Below are positions 32,881 to 41,684 of a DNA stretch of 41,684 bases, piece by piece. The notes under the pieces were generated by a model. It worked only from the letters and a program-made list of their open reading frames with translations. It made no database searches and was not told the DNA's origin. This DNA is from Bifidobacterium breve. GTDB taxonomy: Bacteria; Actinomycetota; Actinomycetes; S36-B12; UBA5976. Each line of letters begins with the position of its first letter. Position 1 is the first letter of the stretch. Location of the stretch: the NCBI GenBank assembly GCA_945866135.1, contig CAMBGF010000004.1, forward strand, positions 1 to 41,684, written 5' to 3'. The position numbers and the translations under genes are program-made.

Positions 32881-35265
32881 TTAAAGATCGCCAGTTCGTT
32901 GCAAGTTACGAAACGCTAACCAGCCTGGAAGAGTGGGCAGCCAGAAAGTTAGTAGTCGGAAAATTAAAGTTGCTGAAATCGCTATGCCAGGATCTATTCC
33001 AGCAGCGGTCAAGCCAGCGGCCATTGCTGCTTCAACTGCGCCCAAGCCGCCGGGAGTTGGCGCTGCCTGGCCGACAACTGCAGCAGTTAAATAAACCAAA
33101 GCGATAGCAGCGATCGAGGCATCGGGTGTGAAGGCGCGAACTGAAGCAACTAAACACAAGCAGTATGAAACATTAAGCAGAAACACACCGAATATTCCAG
33201 TTGCAAGTTTGGCTGGTTGGTTTGCTAGGGATGAAAGTCTTGGCACAACTTGACTGAAAATTGGTTGTATTTTTTGACTGGCCCAAGTTCTGATGTTTGG
33301 AAGTGTAAGCAGTGCTGTCACGGATAAGGCAACAATGAGGAAGACGATTATTGCAGTGCGGGGTGGACGGAACGTGAAATCGCTGGAAGTTCCAGCAGCT
33401 ATAACTGCGATAAATAATAAAATAATGTGACTTACGAAGGAAAGAGCTTGCGAAACGGCAATACTTGCCCCGGCAAGAGCTGTATGCATACCTTGTTTAG
33501 ATAGGTAGCGAATATTTATTGCAACTGACCCCAAAGTTGGTGGGGTAACTAAAGTCGCAAACGAGACGGCAAATTGTGCTTGTAAAGTTTTCCAAAATTT
33601 TAGTCGTTCTGGAACCACGCCAGATAGAGCTAACGTAGCTGCAATGTAAGTTGATATGGAGAAGCCAAGACCGATTAGGACCCAAGTTGTATCAGCGTTT
33701 CGGAAAACTTCACTTAGGTTTACCTTGCCGAGCTGGGTTAGCAATAAATAAGCTGCTACTGATCCCGCAATTACGGTAACTAGAGTTCTCGGCTTTACTC
33801 GTTCAATTTCAATTTGTTCAATTTCAATAGCCGTATCAGGTAAATCATCCAAAATTGCAGTGCGTAAAGTAGTCAGCAACTCGCGATTTTCTTTTAGCAA
33901 CTCTCGGGTGGTCGCGCCAAGTGCGACAAGTTGCAAAGCTGGTAGAGCCCGCGCTAGAGAGGCATTACCGAGCACCACTTTTCCAGCTTGGATTGCTCTA
34001 ATTGGATCTGCTGCCAAGGAAAGTGTCACTAAAGCCTCAGCTAAATCGATACGCAGCATCACATCAGATGCAGCAATTGCGCCATCTTGGATTCCTTGAA
34101 CGTAAACTCTGCCGTCAGTGGCCTGCAGAAAATTTTGCGCAGTTAGCGCCCGATGTGCGATCCGGGCAGCCTGCAAGTCCCGCACAATCTCCCAAGCACC
34201 CGCCAACTCGGCGTCACCTATTGCGTGACCGACTGAACTAAAGGAACGTCCTGGCACATGTTCAAATGCCAACAGCGCAGCATCTGGTCCCACTTCAGCA
34301 ACTGCTAGCAGGTGTTGCGTAGAAATACCAGCGGTTGAAATCGCCCAACTGTTAAGGGCAATTCGCTCTAAGTGTCGGCGCATGGAAGTTCCAGCACCTG
34401 CGGTATCGCCACGTAATCTCAGTGAACGATAAATACCTTGAGCTAGGCCAGCACCTTCTAAGTCTCGATCTAGAACTATCAAATCTATTCGTGCGCCGTC
34501 AGTTGTGCTGGCGTCATAACGTCGACCTGATTTCAAAACTTCAGCGGCTCGTAGCAGCGTCAATGGAATTCCAAGAGCATTCATAACTTTTGAGATTTCG
34601 CCACCCGATGGTCGGGTGGTATCGGTGCCAAGTACATATCGAATTAGAAGACCCACAGCCCAACCAGCCAAGAGTGAGGCAGCAAGTCCAGCGGCTGTCA
34701 CGCCACCACCAACAATGTCGGCCAGTGCAATTGAACTAATTACGATGCCAGCAACGACATTCCATCTGGGTCGAGACATGATTCGCGACACTGTGGTGAA
34801 AGCGGCTAAACCGCCAATAACCGCATTAAAGGGCACAGCTGATAATGGATCCGTAGTTCCGGCAAATGCCAAGAGCAAGCGTTCGGTGCCAGATTGAATT
34901 AGCGCCCAAGAAATAAGTGAAAGAATCAATACAGAGATTAATAATCCACCAACCGATTCCATAAGTTGACGTGGGCGTTTACGTATCAATAAATCTAAAG
35001 CAACAATCGCTGGAAAAATCAAAGTGCCTAAACCACTAATTGAGTTCGTGATCAAAATAATGGCTGCTGGCAGACGACTGGCACCTTGATAAATATCTTG
35101 TTCAATTCCAGTGGTGGTGCTTTGAGCAACATATGCCAGAAAAGCAACGCCAGCAAGTGCGATTAAAGTGAAGGCAAATCGAGCTAAGTCGGCAGGTCGA
35201 CGTAATCGCCGATCCAGCACAGTGTCCTCAATAACTAAAGTTGAGGTTGCTGCCGTTGGCTTCAC
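32881..35265 (-). CDS. flippase-like (LPG_synthase_TM/UPF0104) protein with degenerate kinase domain
   Basis: 794 residues in three parts. An N-terminal membrane region (about 28-212, ~6 helices), a soluble region (about 225-485) resembling a protein-kinase/aminoglycoside phosphotransferase fold, and a C-terminal LPG_synthase_TM (UPF0104) membrane region (about 495-790) with conserved PTPGGLGAVEAAM (737-749). In the soluble part, the catalytic loop reads HRALTAQN (371-378): the aspartate of HRD is Ala, and the DFG position reads QGIQ, so it is a likely pseudokinase. GTG 35265 has GAGGA 6 nt upstream. It may move or regulate lipid-linked envelope precursors; the substrate is unknown. Confidence 0.8.
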   Translation of the reverse strand: MKPTAATSTLVIEDTVLDRRLRRPADLARFAFTLIALAGVAFLAYVAQSTTTGIEQDIYQGASRLPAAIILITNSISGLGTLIFPAIVALDLLIRKRPRQLMESVGGLLISVLILSLISWALIQSGTERLLLAFAGTTDPLSAVPFNAVIGGLAAFTTVSRIMSRPRWNVVAGIVISSIALADIVGGGVTAAGLAASLLAGWAVGLLIRYVLGTDTTRPSGGEISKVMNALGIPLTLLRAAEVLKSGRRYDASTTDGARIDLIVLDRDLEGAGLAQGIYRSLRLRGDTAGAGTSMRRHLERIALNSWAISTAGISTQHLLAVAEVGPDAALLAFEHVPGRSFSSVGHAIGDAELAGAWEIVRDLQAARIAHRALTAQNFLQATDGRVYVQGIQDGAIAASDVMLRIDLAEALVTLSLAADPIRAIQAGKVVLGNASLARALPALQLVALGATTRELLKENRELLTTLRTAILDDLPDTAIEIEQIEIERVKPRTLVTVIAGSVAAYLLLTQLGKVNLSEVFRNADTTWVLIGLGFSISTYIAATLALSGVVPERLKFWKTLQAQFAVSFATLVTPPTLGSVAINIRYLSKQGMHTALAGASIAVSQALSFVSHIILLFIAVIAAGTSSDFTFRPPRTAIIVFLIVALSVTALLTLPNIRTWASQKIQPIFSQVVPRLSSLANQPAKLATGIFGVFLLNVSYCLCLVASVRAFTPDASIAAIALVYLTAAVVGQAAPTPGGLGAVEAAMAAGLTAAGIDPGIAISATLIFRLLTFWLPTLPGWLAFRNLQRTGDL

Positions 35266-35383
35266 GCTAAATCCTCAATCTTGGTTAGTTTTCGGGTCAT
35301 TTCTATTAATCTTGCACCAATTTTGCGTGAAACGCGAAAGCCTGCATAAGCATTGTCAGTACGACATGGTGGAATTAGGAGAA

Positions 35384-38300
35384 ATGACTCGCTTAATCCT
35401 GGATCGCACGCCGGCAGCGCCAAATAGCCCGCCAAATCTCGATGCTGACCAATTGCGCGTTGTTAATCATCGACAAGGCGCGATGCGGGTATTGGCAGGA
35501 CCTGGCACCGGAAAAACCACAACTTTAGTGGCCGCTATGGCAGCTCGGTTGTCTGGTCCGGATGCGCTTAGCCCAGAACAAGTTCTGGGCTTAACTTTTG
35601 GGCGCCGGGCAGCAATAGATTGGCGCGATCAAGTCAGCGCAGCAGTTGGCGGGGGAGTTGTACCACTTGTTAGCACGTTTCATTCTTTTTGTTACGCGCT
35701 TGTTCGCCGCTTTCAGTCTGATGAAATCTATGCAACAGCAACCAGATTGCTATCAGGTCCAGAACAGCAAGTTCGGGCGCGCCAACTTTTCGCGGACGCA
35801 ATTGCAGACAAGAGATTGACTTGGCCAAATGATTTAATGCCAGCAGTTGGGACGCGCGGCTTAGCCGAAGAAATTCGCTCAGTTATGTCGCGCACTCGCT
35901 CACACATGATGGACCCCGAAGACTTAGTTGGATTAGGGAAAAGCTCAGGGCGAGAAACTTGGTCTGCCGTAGGCGTGTTTATGAATGAGTATTTAGATGT
36001 CCTTGACGCGGAAGGCGTAATGGATTATTCCGAGTTAATACACCGCGCAGTCTTGCTGAGTCATCGCCCGGATGTTCAAGAATATTTACATAAAACTTTC
36101 AAAGCGATTTACGTTGATGAATATCAAGATACTGATCCTGGTCAAGTTGCCTTACTTAAAGCAATGGTCAATACCGAAAGCTCATTAGTTGTCGTCGGCG
36201 ATGTAGACCAAGCCATCTATGGCTTTCGGGGAGCAGACGAAGGCGGGATTCGCAATTTTGCGGAAGAGTTTGAAAAAGTTTTTGGGAAACCAGTTGTCGA
36301 TGTCGTGCTATCAACTTGTCGTCGCTTTGGCAGTGATATTCGAGCAGCAGCCAGCGCTGTAATTGGGGATCGAATTCCAGCAGGATTTGATCCGAGTTCC
36401 ATAATCAAGCACCGTAATCCGCAGTGCCTCGCTGCTGAGGCTGGCGAAATTTCAATTCAAACTTTTGATAGTCCAGGCGCGGAAGCGGCTCACATTGCCG
36501 ATGCCATTGCGCGCGCTCACGCAGCCGGTGATTTGCAATGGTCTGACTTCGCAGTAATTGTGCGCTCGGCTGTGGTTTCGATTCCTACAATTTATCGAGC
36601 TTTTGTGGCTGCTGGAATTCCAGTTGAAGTTGCAGCAGATGAGATTGCGTTACATCAAGATCCGGCAGTCTCGCCGTTGTTTACCATGCTTCGAATAGTT
36701 GATAACCCAAAGCTTGCAACAGTGGATGTGGTGTCAGATCTTTTAGTTGGACCGCTGGCGGGAATTGACCCCGTTGATTTACGTCGCCTGGGCAGTTACC
36801 TGCGCGGGACTGATCGCTCACCGCAGCGAGCCCCGCGTCCAGCAATGACACTTATTGTGCAAGCGCTTTTGGACCCAAATTTGCTACTTGATGTGCCACC
36901 AGGTCGCCACGACGCTGCCGTCATGGCAATTCGAACCCTTGGACAATTACTAGCGCAAGCTCGCACTGCGATGCAAAAAGGTGCTAGTCCGCATGAAGTT
37001 TTGTGGAGCGTTTGGCAGGGCACATCGTGGCCGACAAAACTGCAGGAGCAAGCTATTGGCTTTGGCGCATCCAGTACCAGAGCACATCGAGACTTAGATG
37101 CGATTTGTTCACTATTTGATTTAGCGAACCGCTTCGTGGCCCGCGGCCGAGGTAAAGATTTAACAAACTTCTTGGATGAAATCCAAGCGCAAGAAATTCC
37201 GGCTGAGGCCCTTGCAGAAAATGAGGTTCGAAAAGATTCCGTTCGCTTGCTAACTGCCCACAGAGCAAAAGGACTGCAGTGGAAGTTTGTAGTTGTGGCC
37301 AGCGCTCAAGAAGATTTGTGGCCAGATTTAAGGCAGCACCAAACGTTATTGCAGTCTGATCGCATTGGTCCAGGTATTGAGTTATTGCCCGTAACCATGC
37401 GCGAGTTACTTGCGCAAGAACGAAGACTTTTCTATGTGGCAATAACGCGGGCAAAACAAACTCTGCTAATCACAGCAACTGATACCTCAGTCCGCGACGA
37501 CGGGGTGTCGCCAAGTCGATTTGTGACTGACATCGTTGCGGCTTTACCTGCTACTGCGCCAATTCATACTGGTGGTCGCCCAAAGCGACCGCTGAGTATT
37601 GATGGCGTGATTGCCAATCTTCGTCGCGCGCTTAATGACAACGAACAGCCAGAATTAATGCGATTGGCTGCTGCGAATCAATTAGCGAAACTAGCCTCAG
37701 ATCATGGCCCGTTATTTGCCTTCGCGCAACCAGCTAACTGGTGGGGCGTTCTAGAACCAACCCAAAATTCACATCACAAGATTGATGAAGTTTCAATTTC
37801 AGCCTCGGGGATTATGGCAATTGAAAAATGTCCAGCTCAGTGGTTCTTGGAACGCAAAGTTAATGCAACTGCGCAATCTGCGATGCCATTAGTTTTTGGA
37901 AATGCGCTTCACACTATTGCGCAGGGGCTGTCTTCCGGTGAGCTGGAAAGTGACATTTCCGTAATTGATGAACAGCTTGATCGGCTTTGGCCAAGTATGG
38001 GATATGAAGCCAAATGGGAATCTGCTCGAGAGCGCCGGGCTGCCCACGATGCTTCGGTGCGCCTGCTTTCTTGGATGTTAGACCATCACGAAAATGTCAG
38101 TCTGACAGAATCAAAACTTGCTTGGAGCACCACAGTTGCGGTTTCGCAGCCAAATGGCGAAATGCGCGAAGTGGCTATTGCAATTACCGGTCGAGCAGAT
38201 CGAATTGAATTCACTGAAGATGGCATAACTATTTTTGATTTCAAAACCAGTAAAGAATCAAAAAAGCCAAAAGATTTACAAGTCGATGTGCAGCTCGCTC

Positions 38301-38626
38301 TTTATGCCTACTTAATGGAACACGGCACTTTCCAGGCCGACGAACTCATGACACATCGAAGCCCAGATCAAGCGGTTGCGGGCGCAGCGCTCGTCCAACT
38401 TCGTGTGGGTGAAAAAGATAACTCAGATGTTGCGTTAGTTCAGCAAGTCACCCCACAAGCTCATGACGAAAATTCCCAAGTTTCGCTAGAGCAACGTTTG
38501 GGTCAAGGCGCTCTTGTTGTGCTAGATGAGCAATACGAAGCGCGCTATGAAAAACAAAAATGCAGCATGTGCGCAGTTCGTATGCTTTGTCCAGCTACCC
38601 CAGAAGGAAAGCAGGTGTTGTCATGA
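35384..38626 (+). CDS. adnA: AdnA-like UvrD/RecB helicase-nuclease subunit
   Basis: First subunit of the actinobacterial AdnAB double-strand-break resection motor-nuclease, 1080 residues. UvrD-type motor: Walker A AGPGTGKT (38-45), DEYQDTD, GDVDQAIYGFRGAD, AHRAKGLQW, YVAITRAKQ. The C-terminal RecB nuclease shows GRADRIEF, FDFKTSK and QLALYAYL. Four cysteines (EKCPAQ and CSMCAVRMLC near the end) fit an Fe-S staple as in the AddB/Cas4 class. The start is uncertain: ATG 35384 fits the family N-terminus (MTRLILDRTP), with AGGAG only 2 nt away; ATG 35366 is the alternative. It overlaps adnB by 4 nt. Confidence 0.88.
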   Translation: MTRLILDRTPAAPNSPPNLDADQLRVVNHRQGAMRVLAGPGTGKTTTLVAAMAARLSGPDALSPEQVLGLTFGRRAAIDWRDQVSAAVGGGVVPLVSTFHSFCYALVRRFQSDEIYATATRLLSGPEQQVRARQLFADAIADKRLTWPNDLMPAVGTRGLAEEIRSVMSRTRSHMMDPEDLVGLGKSSGRETWSAVGVFMNEYLDVLDAEGVMDYSELIHRAVLLSHRPDVQEYLHKTFKAIYVDEYQDTDPGQVALLKAMVNTESSLVVVGDVDQAIYGFRGADEGGIRNFAEEFEKVFGKPVVDVVLSTCRRFGSDIRAAASAVIGDRIPAGFDPSSIIKHRNPQCLAAEAGEISIQTFDSPGAEAAHIADAIARAHAAGDLQWSDFAVIVRSAVVSIPTIYRAFVAAGIPVEVAADEIALHQDPAVSPLFTMLRIVDNPKLATVDVVSDLLVGPLAGIDPVDLRRLGSYLRGTDRSPQRAPRPAMTLIVQALLDPNLLLDVPPGRHDAAVMAIRTLGQLLAQARTAMQKGASPHEVLWSVWQGTSWPTKLQEQAIGFGASSTRAHRDLDAICSLFDLANRFVARGRGKDLTNFLDEIQAQEIPAEALAENEVRKDSVRLLTAHRAKGLQWKFVVVASAQEDLWPDLRQHQTLLQSDRIGPGIELLPVTMRELLAQERRLFYVAITRAKQTLLITATDTSVRDDGVSPSRFVTDIVAALPATAPIHTGGRPKRPLSIDGVIANLRRALNDNEQPELMRLAAANQLAKLASDHGPLFAFAQPANWWGVLEPTQNSHHKIDEVSISASGIMAIEKCPAQWFLERKVNATAQSAMPLVFGNALHTIAQGLSSGELESDISVIDEQLDRLWPSMGYEAKWESARERRAAHDASVRLLSWMLDHHENVSLTESKLAWSTTVAVSQPNGEMREVAIAITGRADRIEFTEDGITIFDFKTSKESKKPKDLQVDVQLALYAYLMEHGTFQADELMTHRSPDQAVAGAALVQLRVGEKDNSDVALVQQVTPQAHDENSQVSLEQRLGQGALVVLDEQYEARYEKQKCSMCAVRMLCPATPEGKQVLS

Positions 38627-41600
38627 AAGAACTAACTATGAATGACCTTGCAAGAGTTATTGGGTTCCGGCCAAGTGATGAGCAAATTGCAGCAATCAAA
38701 TCCCCACTTGAACCGAGCATGATTGTTGCGGGCGCAGGAACAGGAAAAACTACAGTCATGGCTGCGCGGATTGCTTGGTTGATTATGACCCAGCAAGTCG
38801 CGCCAGATCGAATTTTGGGACTGACTTTTACTACCAAGGCAGCCAATGAATTATTAAATCGAGTTCGCACTTACTTACCAAAAGCTCTGGCGTATCTGCC
38901 AACTGAGGCAGTCCAACTCGATGTTGGGGAACCGACAATTTCAACTTACAACGCTTTTGGATCACGGTTACTCAAAGAACATGCACTTCGCCTTGGCCTA
39001 GAACCAGATGCCCGGGTAGTTGTGGATGCGACTAGATACCAACTTGCTATGCGAGTTGTTTGCGCTACAACTCAAGACTTAGGTCAATTGGGATATTCGC
39101 CCACGACTGCCGTAACTGAACTTTTGAAACTTGATGAACATTGCTCAAATTATTTAGTTAACCCAAATGCAATTATTGAAAGTGACACGCTTCGATTTGC
39201 TGCGCTGGATCTAATAGAAAAGAAACAGAAATTAACTGAAGAGATGATGGCAACTAGCGCAAAACGAATTGCACTTGCCGAATTAGTACTGGATTTCAGA
39301 AAAGCTAAATTAGCGAATGACGTAATTGATTATTCAGATCAGATCAGGCTGGCAGCGCAAGCTGCGCAGAATTCAGAAACTATGCGCAGCCTGCTTAAGG
39401 AACAATTTCACGTTGTGTTACTTGATGAGTATCAAGACACTTCGCTTTCGCAAAAAGTTTTACTCCAGCAACTTTTTGGCGAAGGTCATCCCGTTATGGC
39501 AGTAGGCGACCCATGCCAAGCGATTTACGGTTGGCGTGGTGCAGAAATAACCAATATGGGAAATTTCAAGACGGATTTCTTTCGGGTAATTGCGGGACAA
39601 CAACAGCCAGCAGCCGTTTATAACTTAACGGTAAATCGACGATCTGGAATAAATATTCTTTCGGCAGCAAATGTTTTAAGCGATCAATTACGAGCAATTC
39701 ACCCGGAAATTGTTGAACTCGTTCCAGGTGATGATGCAATGCCTGCTGGCGAAATTCACACTGCGCTGCTTCCAACTTTTGCTGATGAAGTTGATTGGGT
39801 ATGTGATCAAATTGCGAAGTTGAAGCCAGCAAAGAGTTGGAATGACGTAGCAGTTTTACTCCGCGAAAAAAAGAATGCTGGATATTACGTAACTGGACTA
39901 GAGGAACGTGGAATTCCGGTTCAAGTTGTTGATCCAGGTGCGCTAATTCACTTGCCAGAAGTTCGAGAGGTAATTAGTTATTTAGAGACAACTTATGATC
40001 CGACAGCAAATCCTGCGCTGGTTCGCATATTGCTAAGTCCGCGCTGGCAAATTGGCACTCGTGATTTAGCAATCTTAGGACGTCATGCTGGCGATCTTGT
40101 CAGGATAAATCACGTGCCAGGAACTCCAATATCGGTTGAGTTAGATCAAATTGTTTCGGCCGTGGATAAGTCGCAGCGCGTGAGCTTGTTGGATGCTTTG
40201 GAATTAGTTGGCCCAGATGATGGCATGCCATATTCAAATGAAGCGCGCGCCCGCATGATGGAACTTGCGGCGCAACTGCGAATGCTGCGCCGGTATTGCA
40301 CGGAATCTGCAATTGATTTAATCAGTCGAATAATTCGGGTCACTGGAATTGGTATTGAAGCAATGACATTGAACTCGCCCACAGATTCAACACACTTTGA
40401 TCGGCTAGCAGCGCTAATTGATTTAGCTGGAAACTTTAGAAATCTTGAAGGTGATTCGAGTGTGGCCGCATTCTTGGAGTATGTCCGAACAAGTGAACGC
40501 TTCAATTCCTTAATTGATGCAGAAGTCACCCTGAGCGATAATGCTGTGATCATAATGTCGATCCACAAATCAAAGGGCTTGGAATTTCCAACTGTTGTAA
40601 TTCCAGACTTAACCTCAGGTGTTTTCCCGTCAACACCAAAAGATCGACATTGGCCTAGAAATGCATTTCGAATTCCACAAGATGTGTTAACAGGACCACT
40701 TAATCCGGGGTTGCCACAGTTCCCGGCACCCGCAGGGCCACGAGGTGTTGATTACACCGCTTACACCAGCGCCGCTGCGCAACTTGCAATTATTGATGAA
40801 CGCAGACTTGCCTATGTTGCAGTCACGCGCGCTGTGCAACGCGTTATTGGTAGCGGTTCATGGTGGGGACCAACTCAAAGTCGGGTTCGGGGACCAAGTA
40901 ATTTTCTAGAAAATTTGCACGCCCAAGCTACCCACCCTGATATGTGGTCGCCGGAACCAGAAGCGCAAGCCAAGAACCCAATGTTAGAAAATGTGATTCA
41001 CCCAATCTGGCCTGCAGGTGTTAGCTCTAAAGTTCGCGATCAACTACGAGTTGCCGCCAATTTAGTAAGCGCCGCAACCGCTAAGCCCCATGATATTTCA
41101 GGGCTAACTGATGACCAGCAGCAAGTTATTCAGTCTTGGGAACAGGATATTGCTGCCTTGGTTTTGCAGGCACAAGCTCACGCTGCGACGCAACGAGTTG
41201 TGCGCCTACCTGGATCCCTTTCGGCAAGTCAATTAATAGCCCTTGATACTGATCCAACGCAGTTCTTAAAAACCCTGGTGCGGCCAATGCCTAGACAGCC
41301 ATCTGGCGCAGCAGATCGTGGCACGGCATTTCACTCGTGGGTGGAAACGTTTTACGGTAAGCGCGCTTTGATTGATGCGCAAACTTTGCCGGGCGCGATG
41401 GATGATGAGATTTATTCTGATGATCAATTACAAAAACTCAAAGCCGCTTTTGAAGCGGGACCCTTTTTCGCGCGAACTCCCGTGCATCTCGAGTTACCAT
41501 TTGCGCTAGTGCTGGGTGGTCGCACTCTGCGCGGCCGACTAGATGGCTTGTTTAAGGGCACCAGCGAGGATCCAAATGCGCCAGATCGCTGGGTAGTTGT

Positions 41601-41684
41601 GGACTGGAAAACGGGAAAGCCAGGCTCAGCTAATGATTTACAACTAAGTATTTACCGCCAGGCTGCAGCGCTATCTCTTGGAGT
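38623..41684 (+). CDS. adnB: AdnB-like UvrD/RecB helicase-nuclease subunit (3' end outside window)
   Basis: Second subunit of the AdnAB complex, open for 1020 codons to the window edge, so the last ~50-80 residues are missing. Motor motifs: Walker A AGAGTGKT (36-43), GLTFTTKAA, DEYQDTS, GDPCQAIYGWRGAE, SIHKSKGLEFP, and YVAVTRAVQ. Nuclease motifs: LRGRLDG, VVDWKTGK and QLSIYRQ near the end. Its N-terminus is close to mycobacterial AdnB (Rv3201c). The ATG is fixed by an ATGA overlap with adnA and AGGTG upstream. Both subunits would bind as a heterodimer and trim broken DNA ends for recombination. Confidence 0.88.
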   Translation, partial: MKELTMNDLARVIGFRPSDEQIAAIKSPLEPSMIVAGAGTGKTTVMAARIAWLIMTQQVAPDRILGLTFTTKAANELLNRVRTYLPKALAYLPTEAVQLDVGEPTISTYNAFGSRLLKEHALRLGLEPDARVVVDATRYQLAMRVVCATTQDLGQLGYSPTTAVTELLKLDEHCSNYLVNPNAIIESDTLRFAALDLIEKKQKLTEEMMATSAKRIALAELVLDFRKAKLANDVIDYSDQIRLAAQAAQNSETMRSLLKEQFHVVLLDEYQDTSLSQKVLLQQLFGEGHPVMAVGDPCQAIYGWRGAEITNMGNFKTDFFRVIAGQQQPAAVYNLTVNRRSGINILSAANVLSDQLRAIHPEIVELVPGDDAMPAGEIHTALLPTFADEVDWVCDQIAKLKPAKSWNDVAVLLREKKNAGYYVTGLEERGIPVQVVDPGALIHLPEVREVISYLETTYDPTANPALVRILLSPRWQIGTRDLAILGRHAGDLVRINHVPGTPISVELDQIVSAVDKSQRVSLLDALELVGPDDGMPYSNEARARMMELAAQLRMLRRYCTESAIDLISRIIRVTGIGIEAMTLNSPTDSTHFDRLAALIDLAGNFRNLEGDSSVAAFLEYVRTSERFNSLIDAEVTLSDNAVIIMSIHKSKGLEFPTVVIPDLTSGVFPSTPKDRHWPRNAFRIPQDVLTGPLNPGLPQFPAPAGPRGVDYTAYTSAAAQLAIIDERRLAYVAVTRAVQRVIGSGSWWGPTQSRVRGPSNFLENLHAQATHPDMWSPEPEAQAKNPMLENVIHPIWPAGVSSKVRDQLRVAANLVSAATAKPHDISGLTDDQQQVIQSWEQDIAALVLQAQAHAATQRVVRLPGSLSASQLIALDTDPTQFLKTLVRPMPRQPSGAADRGTAFHSWVETFYGKRALIDAQTLPGAMDDEIYSDDQLQKLKAAFEAGPFFARTPVHLELPFALVLGGRTLRGRLDGLFKGTSEDPNAPDRWVVVDWKTGKPGSANDLQLSIYRQAAALSLG

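Noticed and set aside
35168-35383. Upstream extension of adnA to 35168
   Set aside because: It overlaps the 5' end of the divergent membrane-protein gene, and its residues have no helicase-family character.

Overview
The window looks like chromosomal core sequence of a low-GC actinobacterium, most likely a streamlined freshwater lineage of the Nanopelagicales (acI) type. Reasons: actinobacterial marker genes (a mycothiol MshB deacetylase, actinobacterial-type DapD, DUF3117, DUF3107, an AdnA/AdnB helicase-nuclease pair, a MoeZ with rhodanese tail), short gaps, start-stop overlaps, and GC that by eye is in the mid-to-upper 40s (not computed). The genus is an inference. I saw no tRNA, rRNA, CRISPR array, insertion sequence or phage gene.

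Layout. 1-9720: the 3' part of typA, then a peptide/solute ABC importer in unusual order (binding protein 1, permease C, lipoprotein binding protein 2, permease B, two ATPases), ending in a hairpin terminator. 9739-11814 (minus): a DPP-IV-type S9 peptidase that could process imported peptides. 11922-16112: mshB, a small membrane protein, 7Fe ferredoxin, dapC and citrate synthase. 16135-17527: a UbiA-family prenyltransferase facing two tiny membrane-protein genes. 17597-20148: divergent dapD and dapE (diaminopimelate/lysine pathway with dapC), with an SRPBCC protein overlapping dapE. 20303-25815: DUF3117, O-methyltransferase, HtrA-like protease, TatB, Mrp, DUF1003 and a channel-less MgtE-like protein. 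This left part follows the order I remember from Mycobacterium tuberculosis Rv1165 to Rv1232.

25972-29719: an SDR oxidoreductase and a PlsC-like acyltransferase lead into a second conserved block (RhlE-type helicase, MiaE-like ferritin-fold protein, DUF3107, MoeZ, AdnA, AdnB), which matches M. tuberculosis Rv3211 to Rv3201. An accessory secreted DUF1566 protein and a flippase-like membrane protein with a degenerate kinase domain sit inside it.

Signals beyond the gene list: six genes have a TANNNT box exactly 6 nt before the start codon, as expected for leaderless transcripts; dapC and the RhlE helicase each have a good Shine-Dalgarno 7 nt before an AUU or AUC codon that fits the protein better than the nearest canonical start; a perfect 18-bp palindrome, direct repeats and a hairpin precede the lipoprotein gene; two tandem GNRA-tetraloop hairpins lie at 29725-29765; and a hairpin-rich gap lies before moeZ. 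All are sequence readings without computed folding or database searches.
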